The notes under the pieces are model-generated. The model had not been told where the DNA came from. It saw only the letters and a list, made by a program, of their open reading frames with translations, and did no database searches. Shown one piece after another: positions 20,265-30,965 of a stretch of 64,000 nucleotides of DNA. This DNA comes from Agmasoma carcini (nom. nud.). Lineage: Eukaryota; Microsporidia; Thelohaniidae. The position numbers and the translations under genes were made by a program. Location of the stretch: positions 18,103 through 82,102 of the forward strand of contig JAOXFI010000020.1 of the NCBI GenBank assembly GCA_029232285.1, written 5' to 3'. How positions within the stretch are numbered: position 1 is the first letter of the stretch; every line of letters starts with the position of its first letter.

Positions 20265-20687
20265 ATGATAGCTCCACACGTCTTAAACATTAGAAGAAGA
20301 AACATACAAGCCTTGCTAGGACTTATGAAAATGAGGTCTGTTAGCTGCGAATCTGAAAACAAATCCTACAGAGTTCAGAAGAACGACTTTCAAAAGAGCG
20401 TCCTTAAAGATGTCTTCAAAATTACTAGATTCCCTTCTAAGCAGACAAGAGAGGAACTAGCCTTACTTCTTAACCACACAAACAGAGGCATTCAGATTTG
20501 GTTTCAAAATCAAAGAAATAATAGAGGAGAGAAAGGTGACAAGGATGATGATAGGGACGAGAATGGTATTCCTAAGCGTAGGACTATAGACATACTTATT
20601 ATAATGGATATTATTGAGAGAAATATGTCAAATGAAAAACGAGAGAACTGGAGGAAAATTGTAAATTTTGATTCAAATTATTATTAA
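20265..20687 (+). CDS. homeodomain protein, small (second)
   Basis: 140 residues. Homeodomain at about 34-90: YRVQKNDFQKSVLKDVFKIT, RFPSKQTREELALLL, and helix 3 RGIQIWFQNQRNNRGEK. It shares ITRFPSKQTR/ITKYPSKTTR and QIWFQN with the gene at 10106-10459, indicating a common origin, perhaps an old duplication. The tail contains an acidic run (DKDDDRDE) followed by a helical segment (DILIIMDIIERNM). A nuclear regulator by family; targets unknown. The homeodomain gives good support, and the ATG chosen is the first in frame. A CCC block lies about 14 bases upstream, too far for the usual start-site spacing. Confidence 0.92.
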   Translation: MIAPHVLNIRRRNIQALLGLMKMRSVSCESENKSYRVQKNDFQKSVLKDVFKITRFPSKQTREELALLLNHTNRGIQIWFQNQRNNRGEKGDKDDDRDENGIPKRRTIDILIIMDIIERNMSNEKRENWRKIVNFDSNYY

Positions 20688-20792
20688 AATTCTGTACTTG
20701 CAATTTTTTAATATAATTTTTTGTTTTAATAGTTTTTGAAATATTTGATTTATGAAACAATTTTATGTAAAACAAACAAATTGATTATAATA

Positions 20793-21055
20793 TGGTAGGG
20801 TTAGCATGATGGGGTTAGTATTATGGGGTTAGCATGATGGGATTAGCTATGCTAGGGTTAGATATAATGGATTTAGCTATGATGGGATTAGCTAAGCTAG
20901 GGTTAGGTATAGTAGGGTTAGATATGATGGAATTAGCTATGCTAGGGTTAGATATAATGGATTTAGCTATGATGGATTTAGCTATGATGGGATTAGCTAA
21001 GCTAGGGCTAGGTATAGTAGGGTTAGATATGATAGGTTTAGTTAGGTTAGTATTC
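20793..21055 (+). repeat. 15-bp minisatellite with GGGTTAG / GGATTAG words, ~90-bp higher-order unit
   Basis: Units such as ctatgatgggattag and aagctagggttaggta run in phase for about 260 bases, and a block of six units is itself repeated. Because the unit is a multiple of three, both strands are open and encode five-residue repeats (AMMGL-like forward, SNPSIA-like reverse). Neither has a start context or conserved neighbour; I treat both frames as products of the repeat. Confidence 0.85.
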
Positions 21056-21419
21056 ATATATAATATAATAATGATAAATATATTATATTTGTATAAGGTT
21101 AAATCTTATGTTGATTAAAGGTTTGAATATTTTATATATAAGTGTAGAACATAATAATATGACGTATTATATAAATTATAACAAGTTAAGGCTTAAAGAA
21201 AATATTTATTAAATATTTGACATGATATTAATAATTATTTATTTAGTTAAAGCATTAACAATTATACAAATTTTGAATAATTTATAAAATATTGACATAT
21301 TGAAAAATTAAAAATTTTTATTATAATTTTAAAAATTTATAGATCAGAATATTAAAATTATATTTTATAGTGTTTGTTTTTGGAATGATTTTATAAATAT
21401 ATTTTTAATTTGTATATAT

Positions 21420-21660
21420 TAGTTAGATAGGATATATATATAGTATATATGATGAGATATATAAGTAGGATAGTTATATGGGACATATAAGTAGGATGTA
21501 TGTTTAATATATAATAGGATTAATATTTAATATATAGCAAGGTATATAAGTAGGATGTATATTTAATATATAGAATATGTATAATAGTACATAAGTAGGA
21601 TATTTAGATAGGATATATATATAGGATGTATATTTATTATATAGTAGGTTGTATATGTTT
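21420..21660 (+). repeat. degenerate AT minisatellite (aagtaggat / ggatatat)
   Basis: Many copies of variants of ataagtaggatgtatatttaa and aggatatatatatag. No coding sense. Directly precedes a family A copy. Confidence 0.7.
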
Positions 21661-21669
21661 CTTAAAATT

Positions 21670-22205
21670 TTATATTTTAATTATTTTATCACCCAGCCAA
21701 AAGTCTAGATCTTCACGTGGTAACAAAGACTAATTGGACTATAACAGATAGGGCTGGGGGTATAAGAATGACCTTGTTCATTCTGAGAAACAAGTTGTAA
21801 TTGATAGATACCTCTTTAAGATATGATTGGTGTACGTAATATTACTAACCATTTATAATATAGTATATAAGACGAAATGAAAATCAAGTTTTTTCACTAT
21901 CTTTTTACTAACCATCTATAATATAGTATGTATCACTTTTAGTATATAAGACGAAATGAAAATCAAGTTTTTTTACTATCTTTTACCGAAGCACGAATAG
22001 AACATTGTCATTATGCCCTGCTTTTCGTTTATTTTACACTCTATTTTATTATTTGCTGATTTGGCTTTTTAATTTGTAAATTTATATTCTTTGTAGAAAA
22101 CGTGAATATTAGCGAAGAGGTTTACAATCGATACTAGTTTGTGCTTCCTTTACATAAAATTAACCTGAGCAATCATATTAGACAAACAAACCTTTTGTTA
22201 TTATT
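21670..22205 (+). repeat. family A dispersed repeat, near full length
   Basis: Shares with the copies at 32700 and 50590, in the same order: ttcacgtggtaacaa, gaccttgttcattctg, gatagatacctcttt, tggtgtacgtaatatt, accgaagcacgaatag, gctgatttggctt, gaggtttacaatcgatacta, and an end block gagcaatcatattagacaaacaaacctt. Inside it a ~80-base piece (agtatataagacgaaatgaa) is tandemly duplicated at about 21830-21985. Confidence 0.75.
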
Positions 22206-22352
22206 TGGACTGTTTTGATTTGTGATATTAAATTATAGATAATATTTATAAAATGATTCATATATATAAATAAGTAATGTTTATATTTAAATACTTCACT
22301 TATATATATTTAATCTTTTTATAAGAAAATGATATTTTACATTAAAAGGAAA

Positions 22353-22475
22353 TGTATTTGATAATTAAAAGAGACTCATAAGGAAGATATACACTGCCTT
22401 GAAGAGAAAAGAAATTGTATTTGATAATTAAAAGAGACTCATAAGGAAGATATACACTGCCTTGAAAAAAGTCAC
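22353..22475 (+). repeat. ~63-bp direct tandem duplication
   Basis: Two copies of tgtatttgataattaaaaga plus the following gactcataaggaagatatac block, nearly identical. Recent duplication in non-coding DNA. Confidence 0.85.
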
Positions 22476-22959
22476 ACCCCCAAAATACGATATTTATGGC
22501 CAATTTATTATAATAATAAATAAACAAATTTATAATTAAATATGATCGTTGTGTGATAATCTCGCTCTATTTCATTATTTAAATATTATAAAATAAAATA
22601 TTTATATCTAAATAATTCACAGAAAAAAACCCAAATAATAAGTGATTTGGAAAACATAAATAAAAGAAAATATTATATTTGGATAGGGTTTGAGTTCAAA
22701 ACATAAAATATTTGATATAATTGGTAGAGAAATCTATTCACTACTGTTGGAAATGACTAAAATATTATTATGTCACATGATATCACCATAGAAACTTGAG
22801 AATATCTATAGTATTGCAATATTGAATTTCTACAACAAAGGTTAAACCATTATTGATAAAAAAAACAAATTCCTATGAAAACGAATCTTATGGGATACTC
22901 AAATAAAAAAGAAACAATTATAATATTTTTTGTTAATTTAAAGAAGGTGGAAAGTTAAA

Positions 22960-23360
22960 TCCTAAGTTTTTTCTCCTCTATATATCATCTAAAGGTATTG
23001 AGAAACTTATAAATAATAGATGTTGGTGCATACAAACTACTATTAGCTCTCATAATCTTGAAAAATCGGTGCGTATGATGCGATTTTCATATTTTTATTT
23101 TTAGTATGATAATACACCTCAGATTTGATCAAGAGCTTTATTAAAACGAAAGAATGAGGTGTATTGTTCTAGCAACTCAATCACCATATATTAATCCTAT
23201 TGAACATATTTAAGCTTATGTTTAGCGTAAATTAAAGGGTTTTATAGCTCTTTAAAAGAGATGATTTGAAATCAAAAATATCTGAAAATAGTTACAATTT
23301 AGACCCTTTAATGATTTAAATGTATTTCTAAGAAACTTAAAACGTGTTTTGGCTATTTAT
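22960..23360 (+). mobile_element. decayed Tc1/mariner (IS630-like) transposase, C-terminal part
   Basis: Frames on the plus strand give, after several stops, D-N-T-P and then LATQSPYINPIEHI (about 23170-23210), followed by stop-interrupted A-Y-V-x-R-K-L-K-G. SPDLNPIEH-x-W is the hallmark around the last catalytic Asp/Glu of Tc1/mariner DDE transposases. Upstream at about 22985-23080 a weak match to the DDE_3 core continues. Multiple stops and frameshifts: dead copy. Ends not determined. Confidence 0.65.
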
Positions 23361-23399
23361 AGAGCTTAAAAATGCAATGTTAAGTTTAGGGTTTAACTT

Positions 23400-24635
23400 T
23401 TTTAAAAGACCTATTTTCAAAATATATTTATCACTCTTAAACTGAAGATATACATTTTTGAAAAGCTTTTATTTTACTTCACGATAAAGATATCATATAA
23501 GTTAGTGAGAAAACACACTGGGCGGAGTAACTTCAACCATATAGTTTGTTTAGAAGATTTAGCTTTAAATTTGTTTCTATCATAATAGATGAAATAAGGT
23601 TCGAGAGGTATATAAAGTATAATAGAATCAATTGTTAAACAATATAAACCACTGAACGAGGTACATATTCGTACCTAAATTATGAACAATAGATACTACT
23701 GTAACATAGTAGATAGACCTTGAATTTATAGAGGTTTGATTTTTATATGTTAAGGGTGAAATAAGAAAGCGGGTATAAATATGATTCATAGTGATGGAAG
23801 TGTTCAGTTTTATTTGCTGATGAACTACCCGCTTAATTAAATTATATATAATCATAAGACAGCTAGATTACAATGTAACGACCATGTTCTATTACGGTTA
23901 ATTTTTTTATAAATTACCCCATCGTATGATAGAGGAGAAGAACTAGGGCAGTCACCACGAGACATACCGAACACCAACAAATCATTCAATATCAAGTTTA
24001 TTTATATAGAAAAACCCATCCGAGTGAATCACATAATATTATAGTTAAAATAATTTTATAAACCCATTAAGGGGCCATACAAAATATTGAAGGGTTATAG
24101 TTAGAAAGTAATAACAGTAACACATTTCAATTAGATTTTATATATTGTAAAAAATCAAAAATTTCGAAGGTGATATTTTTATATCAATAAAAATGATTTG
24201 ATAAATCGTCATTTTAATTTTATTTAGTAATCATAAAAATATATTGTTGTAAGTAGGTTCAAAGTGTTTATTTATCCTAATTGTCTGTAAGGGTTAAACT
24301 TCTTAAATAGTTTCAAACCTGTCTAAGATATTTTAATTGATTAGAATATATCAGTCATAATATTTATGATATAATATCAGATCTCCATCAAACACAGACT
24401 ACAACATATATAACACTTAGTTCTCATTTTCTTACAATGATCTTAGAGCATCAGCAGAAACGTAAAATCAAACAATTAAATTTATTAAAGAAGGGCTATA
24501 AGAAGAAAAACGACAATACAAATGAGAGTGTCTTATCTGTTTAACTCATATATAAAATGATTACGACAAGATTTTAAAAAAGAAGATGTCATAAGATGTG
24601 ATCATAGCTAAGCTTATACCTTCAAGATCACAATA
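23400..24635. other. gene-free accessory DNA
   Basis: One minus-strand frame of about 75 residues (23628-23855) exists but has no ATG-proximal context, no domain and a composition unlike the real genes. Nothing else supported. Confidence 0.4.
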
Positions 24636-24639
24636 TGAA

Positions 24640-24870
24640 GATTGTTTTTCACTCGCTACAAACTAGTTCTAGAGTGAACAAAAAGCTGTAACACTTGACA
24701 AGTCTTATAGTCCAATTGATTGGTGTTTTTCACTCGCTACAAACTAGTTCTAGAGTGAACAAAAAACTGTAACACCTTGACATGTCTTATAGTTCAATTG
24801 ATTGGTGTTTTTCAACGTTTACAATCTGCAACATATGAAAATCTGGATTCTTCGTAGGTCTCTCATTTTT
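24640..24870 (-). repeat. family A dispersed repeat, 5' fragment with internal duplication
   Basis: The end near 24830-24870 (caacatatgaaaatctggattcttc) matches the reverse complement of the beginning of family A. Within it an ~82-base unit (gtttttcactcgctacaaac, agttctagagtgaac) is tandemly duplicated. Confidence 0.55.
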
Positions 24871-25130
24871 TTAAAAAATTTTTGTTATTCCCAAATCGAA
24901 ACAACTCTTAATATTTTTAGTTGAACTAATTTATGTTTTTTTGTCACAATTTTTTTATTTTTAATCACATAACATAAAAATATGATTAGTTAATGATTAA
25001 AAGACTTTTATATATTTAAAGTTATAATAATTATCATTATTTTCTGTATTTTATCTCAATTTCAAATATTAACCTCCTTAACGTAGATAAATATCCTTAT
25101 CATCACTTTTTACTATAGGTAGTTAACCAG

Positions 25131-25135
<5 letters not shown>

Positions 25136-25184
<49 letters not shown>

Positions 25185-25186
25185 AT
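25136..25186 (+). repeat. tetranucleotide array (actaac)/(TAAC)n
   Basis: About twelve uninterrupted copies of ACTA/TAAC. Its reverse complement (GTTA)n forms the array at 27660-27925 on the other side of the two membrane-protein genes. Confidence 0.95.
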
Positions 25187-25390
25187 ATTATATCATTATA
25201 TAATCTATCATCTAACATATATTATATCATTATATAATCTATATCATTATATAATCTATCATATCTGACTAACTAACATATAATATCAATTATCACATAT
25301 TGTCACATGTTTAATTGATCTCTTATAAATAAATTTTTATTAAAATTTTTCCTTTTCTCCTTCAAAGTTTTTAATCACACAAAAAAATTA

Positions 25391-25394
25391 CCCC
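25391..25394 (+). promoter_or_regulatory. CCCC start-site motif
   Basis: CCCC abuts ATG 25395. The sister gene at 26876 has CCC two bases before its ATG, and both have ctccttcaaa further upstream, so the start region was duplicated along with the gene. Confidence 0.6.
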
Positions 25395-26201
25395 ATGTTA
25401 AATTCAGATCTACAAAAGATAGTAAAACTTTCAAAAGGTTTATTCTATGAAATTTTATCTGCTAATAATGGTTTTGATTTATCAGATACCAGTGATTTAT
25501 GCAATAACATTCTATCTATTCTCTTGTCCACACTTCTTTTGCTTTCAAGTAGGGAAAAACACTTCCTTAATTCATTCTTCTTGCTTGTAATGATTGTTTT
25601 CCACAATGCTTCAATTTCTTTAACTGATTTCAACTTCTTAAAAAGTGTACCTATAACATTCCATTCTGTTGATAAAATACGTGGCTTAATAGAAGGCTTC
25701 CTTATTTTATGTGCTGTTTATGTTGTTCTTTACTTCGTCACACTTCTAACAGAGAAAATAAGATTATTTTATTTAGCAACATTATCATTTACTGTAGCAT
25801 TTATTGCTACTTATGTAATTGATTATATAAATGTAACATCTTACAGTTATTATTCAATATACATTGTATCAATTGTTATGGTCATTGCTGCCTTTATTAT
25901 TTTAGGTGAAGGTATTACTAACATTATTGTTTATCCATTTATGTTTACTATTGGCGTATCATTTTTATTAACAAATATTTGTGTTCTTCCCAGAGGACTT
26001 GTTGATGCTACAAAAATTCCTACTACTGAATCTTTAAAAAACATAGAAATGTTATTTTTGATAATATTTACACTTGTTATGTTTTGTGATCTGATTTCTT
26101 ATTTATTTACTCGTAGGGAGAGCGGAGATAGTGAATTACAAGAAAAAATATCAAATTTTAACGCTTCAGAACTTTCATTTTCAACTCCATTAAATAAATA
26201 A
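25395..26201 (+). CDS. multi-pass membrane protein (paralog pair, copy 1)
   Basis: 268 residues with about seven hydrophobic segments: near residues 38-52, 57-72, 98-116, 125-145, 150-170, 175-196 and 215-235. The ATG is directly preceded by CCCC, and a ctccttcaaa block lies about 35 bases upstream. The 26876-27622 gene is its paralog: both share LYF[VI]T, then EK[IV] and FYL with a following L-S, and the same C-terminal tail pattern E-L-x-[SF]-[FS] ending near L-[NS]-K. No family is recognised; the architecture would suit a transporter or receptor-like lineage-specific membrane protein. The gene sits in repeat-rich DNA but is intact with ordinary codon use. Confidence 0.8.
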   Translation: MLNSDLQKIVKLSKGLFYEILSANNGFDLSDTSDLCNNILSILLSTLLLLSSREKHFLNSFFLLVMIVFHNASISLTDFNFLKSVPITFHSVDKIRGLIEGFLILCAVYVVLYFVTLLTEKIRLFYLATLSFTVAFIATYVIDYINVTSYSYYSIYIVSIVMVIAAFIILGEGITNIIVYPFMFTIGVSFLLTNICVLPRGLVDATKIPTTESLKNIEMLFLIIFTLVMFCDLISYLFTRRESGDSELQEKISNFNASELSFSTPLNK

Positions 26202-26289
26202 ATATTTATAAAATTTAGTTAGATCAAATTATTAAGAAATAATATTTTAATATATGTTTGATTTTCTTGTATATTAGTAATGTGATTAA

Positions 26290-26465
26290 TATAAATATTT
26301 ACATGTACCAGTGTTCCGGGTTCGATTCTCATTGAAAGGTATTTTAATAAACATATTTATATATTTTAAATATTCACATGTACCAGTATCCCGGGTTCGA
26401 TTCTCATTGAAAGGTATTTTAATAAAAATATTTATATATTTTAAATATTTACATGTACCTTTAAT
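26290..26465 (+). repeat. tandem ~82-bp unit carrying a tRNA T-arm-like word
   Basis: Two nearly identical units each contain catgtaccagt followed by cccgggttcgattctcattg, and a third begins with 'acatgtacc'. GGGTTCGATTCTC closely matches the pol III B box (GGTTCGANTCC), but the flanking bases do not pair as a full T-stem and no acceptor, D or anticodon arms are present. A shorter relative occurs near 8750. Probably a tRNA-derived or B-box-like relic, not a tRNA gene. Confidence 0.6.
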
Positions 26466-26727
26466 ATAAAGTCTTATATTAATAATTAAATCTTTATATC
26501 ATTTACATATGCTTAAATATCAATTTATTTAAAATTTTTAAATTATCTCCTTTTACACATGTCAATGATGTATTATTGTATAAATAACCATTTAACAACT
26601 ATAAACTAACGTTACTTCATACTTATTAAATACCTTAACTAACTAAAAACAACTAATTACAAATTAAATATTTTATCAAATCTTTTTCAATTGGATCAAA
26701 AGTTTATAAATATTAACTGATATAACT

Positions 26728-26782
26728 AACTATACTATACTATACTATACTATACTATACTATACTATACTATACTATATAA
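26728..26782 (+). repeat. pentanucleotide array (ctata)n
   Basis: About ten copies of actat/ctata, upstream of membrane paralog 2. Confidence 0.95.
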
Positions 26783-26870
26783 CTAACTAATTATCCCTTA
26801 AAAGTCAGATAATCCTTATCCTTAATTTATTCTCCTTTCTCCTTCAAATAAAAACGGATGAGAAAAACTA

Positions 26871-26873
26871 CCC
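26871..26873 (+). promoter_or_regulatory. CCC start-site motif that decides the start of membrane paralog 2
   Basis: An ATG at 26858 is in frame but lies upstream of the CCC. CCC-AC-ATG at 26871-26878 matches the CCCC-ATG of the sister gene, so 26876 is preferred. Confidence 0.6.
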
Positions 26874-26875
26874 AC

Positions 26876-27622
26876 ATGAAAATATTAGGTGAAGCTTCAA
26901 CTTACAAAGAAATATTCTTCAATCTATTTTTAAATGATACAGCACAAACACAATCTACTGCTATCGCCTCTACCTACACTGAAAAACACTTATCAACGAT
27001 TCTTCCATCATGTCTGATTTGCTTTTCAAAATGTGAAAATTATTTCAATTCTTTGTTTTTTATATTTGCAATTATAATCAACAAAAAGTATTCAATAGCA
27101 GATTTTGACTTTCTAAATAAGTTTATTGAAGATGAAGAACTATGCAAATCAGCTGAAGTGTTGATCATTTTAAGTTTTTTATATGCTTTACTATACTTTA
27201 TTACCTTTATCAGTGAGAAAGTTCATATTTTCTACTTAACCTCTTTATCTTTGTCAGTTTTTTACATAACTAGCTTTGTATTAGAAAAAATAGCTGTAAA
27301 TTACAATCCTAACTTGATCTATACCGGTTCAATTGGTCTGATGCTTTTTATATTTATGATTTTAGGACATAATTTTACTGATATTTTAGTCCATTCGATC
27401 TATCTTTCAATGGGAGTGATGGCATTGGTCAATGGGTTATCTGATAAAGGTGTTAATTCTGTTGAGGAGATGTTTTCTTGTGTATTTATGTGTGCTTTGT
27501 TTTGTACAGCTGTTCAAAAAATGTTTGGTGGAAGAAATACAGAAGAGCACGATGGTCCTTGTAAAGTGAGTGACATAAAGCCTATTGAGTTGACTTCATT
27601 CACATCACAATTAAGTAAATAA
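26876..27622 (+). CDS. multi-pass membrane protein (paralog pair, copy 2)
   Basis: 248 residues from the ATG at 26876 (254 if the upstream ATG at 26858 is used). About seven hydrophobic segments in the same order as copy 1. Conserved blocks with copy 1 include LLYFITFISEK (compare LYFVTLLTEK), IFYLTSLSLSV (compare LFYLATLSFTV) and the tail ELTSFTSQLSK (compare ELSFSTPLNK). Overall identity is modest, so the duplication is not recent, whereas the surrounding simple repeats look recent. No recognisable family. Candidate lineage-specific surface or organelle membrane protein (inference). Confidence 0.8.
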   Translation: MKILGEASTYKEIFFNLFLNDTAQTQSTAIASTYTEKHLSTILPSCLICFSKCENYFNSLFFIFAIIINKKYSIADFDFLNKFIEDEELCKSAEVLIILSFLYALLYFITFISEKVHIFYLTSLSLSVFYITSFVLEKIAVNYNPNLIYTGSIGLMLFIFMILGHNFTDILVHSIYLSMGVMALVNGLSDKGVNSVEEMFSCVFMCALFCTAVQKMFGGRNTEEHDGPCKVSDIKPIELTSFTSQLSK

Positions 27623-27659
27623 AAAATACATTATAGTTTATATTATATAAGGGTTAGTA

Positions 27660-27836
27660 TATGTTAGTTAATCAGGTTAGTCTAGTTAGTTAGTATAGTT
27701 AGTTAGTCTAGTTAGTTAGTATAGTTAGTTAGTCTAGTTAGTTAGTATAGTTAGTTAGTATAGTTAGTTAGTCTAGTTAGTTAGTTAGTTAGTATAGTTA
27801 GTTAGTTAGTCTAGTTAGTTAGTTAGTTAGTTAGTC

Positions 27837-27872
<36 letters not shown>

Positions 27873-27925
27873 ATAGTTAGTTAGTCTAGTTAGTTAGTCA
27901 GGTTAGTCAGTATAGTTAGATATAT
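27660..27925 (+). repeat. long (GTTA)n array with GTCTA / GTATA interruptions
   Basis: About 60 units of gttagtta interrupted by tagtcta and tagtata. Reverse complement of the TAAC array at 25136-25186; together they bracket the membrane gene pair in opposite orientation. Confidence 0.95.
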
Positions 27926-27999
27926 AGGGTTGAATATAACCTGTAATCATATAAATAATCACAATTTAAAATTATCAAAAACAAATTCCAACAACCATT

Positions 28000-28212
28000 T
28001 TAATTGTTTAAACTTTCAACTGCAGGATTTGAGACATTTTGACCATCATTTTGAGCAGAACTTCGACCACTTGATCCAGATGAGACATCAGCATTTGGAC
28101 CAGATTTGACAACAGCATTTTGATCCACTTTGACACCATCCTTATTTTCACCAGAAGTAGTAGTTGAAATAAAAGCAACCCACACAAGTAACAATAGTTT
28201 ACCAGTTAACAT
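28000..28212 (-). CDS. small predicted secreted protein
   Basis: 70 residues. Signal-peptide-like start (MLTGKLLLLVWVAFISTTTSG), then a hydrophilic, Ser/Gly/Asn/Asp-rich remainder with the repeated phrase DQNAVVKSGPNADVSSGS and no Cys. The frame is intact with a good ATG. It is one of several short secreted genes in this island, such as 45061-45318. Function unknown. Confidence 0.55.
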   Translation of the reverse strand: MLTGKLLLLVWVAFISTTTSGENKDGVKVDQNAVVKSGPNADVSSGSSGRSSAQNDGQNVSNPAVESLNN

Positions 28213-28404
28213 ACTTGATTCAAATTACATATTTTTATATCTTAAATTTAATAATGGTTGTTAATATTTCAATCACATGTTGAATCTTGAACATAATAAC
28301 ATAGATTTATATCTTAAATTAAATATTTAGATGATTTATAATAAAATATTATATAAACAATTTATATTAAATATTTTATAATATGTAGTAATATAAATAA
28401 AATA

Positions 28405-28668
28405 TTTGAAATGAAATACTTAAGCATAAATTATTGAATTTTATAAATACCAAAAATGATTTTATTTTAAATGGAATACTTAAGCATAGATTATTGGATT
28501 TATAAATACCAAAAATGATTAAATATGTGATTTTATTTAATTTGAAATAAAATAGTTAATATATTGAAATTATTGAGTTTTATAAATACCAAAAATGATT
28601 TTATTTAATTTGAAATGAAATACTTAAGCATAAATTATTGAATCTTATAAATACCAAAAATGACTGAA
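28405..28668 (+). repeat. ~75-bp tandem repeat, four imperfect copies
   Basis: Units carry gaaatacttaagcataaatt, then 'attgaattttataaatacca' and aaaaatgattttattt. Copy lengths vary by internal deletion. Confidence 0.8.
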
Positions 28669-29505
28669 GCTTTAATAACTTAAAAATGGTGGATTAGAAA
28701 ACAAATATAATAAATTATTTACTTTTTTAATACCTTAGGAAAAATATATTTATATTATTGTTAATAGAATTTTTATTGGTAAGTTAAAAAATATGATTGG
28801 AGGCGTGCGAACAAAAAATATTAAATTTTAATAAGAAAAGATGGCCTTATTGAAGTTTGTTATAACATATACGTTTATTGATAAATTACATAATAAAACT
28901 GTATGAAAAACAACATTAATAAAACCTTTAATATTATGAACTTAAAGAACATATCTATATTAAATATTTTAGCGATTGAAGACTTAAAAATATTTTTACT
29001 TTCTGTGACAATACAATAAAGAAAATCATAGCTAAAACACCAACCAAGATCCCACAAAAGGACTTTCAAATAAATAAGTTAAGGGTTCTGATAAGTTGGT
29101 AATTAAAAAGCAAATATTATTGTGGTAGGTCACCACACAACAAGTCTAATGCTCTAAGTATAATTATAAACGGTAAAATCACTAATATTTTTGTAAAAGA
29201 ATACCCACCAAGACAGTCTCTTTGATCATACCTATTATACACTAGAAGAAAAAGCAACACCCCTTAAATGATTGATTTTCTGTGAACCGAAAACATATTA
29301 TACAGTAATAGATATAACTAATTTTATAGTTATTACTTTATATTATGTTTTCATTTTTTATTATTTACATTGGATGCTATTATAGTATAAAATCTACCCG
29401 GTAATTACTTTTACGTGGTCTACCAAAATTGACTATAAATTTTTAACCATTTATACTGCATTATATTAACAAATCTTTAAAAAATAATCATCAAATAGTT
29501 TATAA
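28669..29505. other. gene-free stretch
   Basis: No gene or clear repeat recognised. A minus-strand frame of 64 residues at 28875-29069 lacks support. Confidence 0.4.
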
Positions 29506-29509
29506 TATG

Positions 29510-30330
29510 TACAGAAAAGATACTGTTATGTTTATAAGAGAACATGACCTTCTAGATATACTTGTTGGTGCACTCTTTGTCACAAATGTGGTTCAATGAT
29601 GAAAAAATAAATAAAAAGTATAGAAAGGGAAATTCAATACCAGTATTGAAATGCCTTAAAAAGGACTGTTTTTTGTAAACTGTAAGCTAACACTATGCGA
29701 GATTTTGGAATCAATATATTTATATATATTATAAATACCGATATCAAATATGATAGACTTGGCAGGAAGATCATCAAATACTCTCACGAAATATGTAGAA
29801 AAGTCTACTCAAAAATCGTATAGTGAGATCAACGCGGAAAAATGATTGGATCGACTGAAAGTCCAATGTCCAATACAGATTGATGAGGCCAAATTCTATA
29901 GGCGAAGGAAATATGATAGAGGAAGAATGCTTACAGGCGATGTTCTGAGTTTATATGAGGATCAAACTGTCGAAGTTTTCAATAATAGGAACCATGGGCG
30001 TAAAATTGATTGGCATGGGGTTTGGTCTTAATTTTTGGGTAGAAACCCGTGATCGAAACATACTTAGTGAAATAATCAATAGAGGGTTGAATTATGCTCT
30101 TTAATTCACTCTGAGATTGCCCTGCATATATATGTTTGAATTCGATATGATATCAGCATGAAACTGTAAATCATCAACTATATTATGTTGATCCAATTAC
30201 AGGTGCGTATACTCAAAGTGTTGAACGTTCATGGCTTGAGTCTAAGATAAGAATATTTAAAAAAACGAGTGGGGTTAAAACACAAACATTTCAATCACAT
30301 TTTGATTACTTCTGTTAAAGGATTAGGAAG
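29510..30330 (+). mobile_element. decayed Merlin (IS1016/IS1595-like) transposase
   Basis: Starting near 29540, a zinc-ribbon relic in one frame reads CHKCGSMMKK. From about 29850 to 30030 the catalytic start is open: IQIDEAKFYRRRKYDRGRML, the typical first-Asp block. After frameshifts, VDPITGAYTQSVERSWLESK appears near 30185-30245. Same family as 2083-2949 but a separately decayed copy in the opposite orientation. Confidence 0.85.
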
Positions 30331-30782
30331 TCAAACAATGAGGATATGTTTATATCTTTTTAGAAGATTTGTATAATGTGAATTTATGAATAAATACTCA
30401 CTTTCAATTAATATATTTTATAATAAATAAATATTATTAGTATGTATGCTTTTAATTTTTGAATAAAAGTTTGGTAGGAAGCTTATTATAATATTGTATG
30501 TATAAATAATTACAGTAGACTACATGCCATAATAGCACCCTACATTGTTATATATTTTACAAATTTTGTAAATTAACTAATAAAAACATTAATTAATAAT
30601 TTGTTAGTCACCTTATTTGCTTTACATATATTTCTCATTTTAGAAACCCATTTTTACAAAATTAATTTATATATTATACCATAATCTTGATTTTTTATTT
30701 ATATCATTTAGTATTTGAATAAATATGTTCGATTTGTTAAAATCAGGTTGTTGGGCTGACATTTTATACCATATCCTAAAAT

Positions 30783-30965
30783 ATAAACCAGTCATTCTAG
30801 AAGTGTGACAAATGCGCTGTCTTATCGAGAAATAAATTGATATAGGTCTTTTTTATACTAAAAGATCAATATAAACCAATCATTCTAGAAGCGTGACAGG
30901 ATGCGCTGTCTTGTCGAGAAATAAATTGATATAGGTCTTCTTTACACTAAAAGATCAATATAACC
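30783..30965 (+). repeat. ~88-bp direct tandem duplication
   Basis: Two copies beginning ataaacca-tcattctagaag and containing gcgctgtctt and cgagaaataaattgatatag, with few differences. Non-coding. Confidence 0.85.

Larger units (their letters stand above)
26202..26870. other. spacer between the membrane paralogs
   Basis: Holds the B-box-like duplicated unit (26290-26465) and a CTATA array (26728-26782). No gene. Confidence 0.6.

Noticed and set aside
20056..20268. 70-residue hydrophobic plus-strand frame before the homeobox gene
   Set aside because: It overlaps the homeobox start, is low complexity, and has no motif.
20821..21118. Open frames on both strands over the GGGTTAG minisatellite
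   Set aside because: Openness follows from a repeat unit divisible by three; no start context or conserved neighbour.
23628..23855. 75-residue minus-strand frame in gene-free DNA
   Set aside because: I looked for retroelement motifs (reverse transcriptase, integrase) and saw none; composition unlike the genes.
26290..26465. tRNA gene
   Set aside because: Only a B-box-like word exists; no acceptor, D-arm or anticodon arm can be drawn around it.
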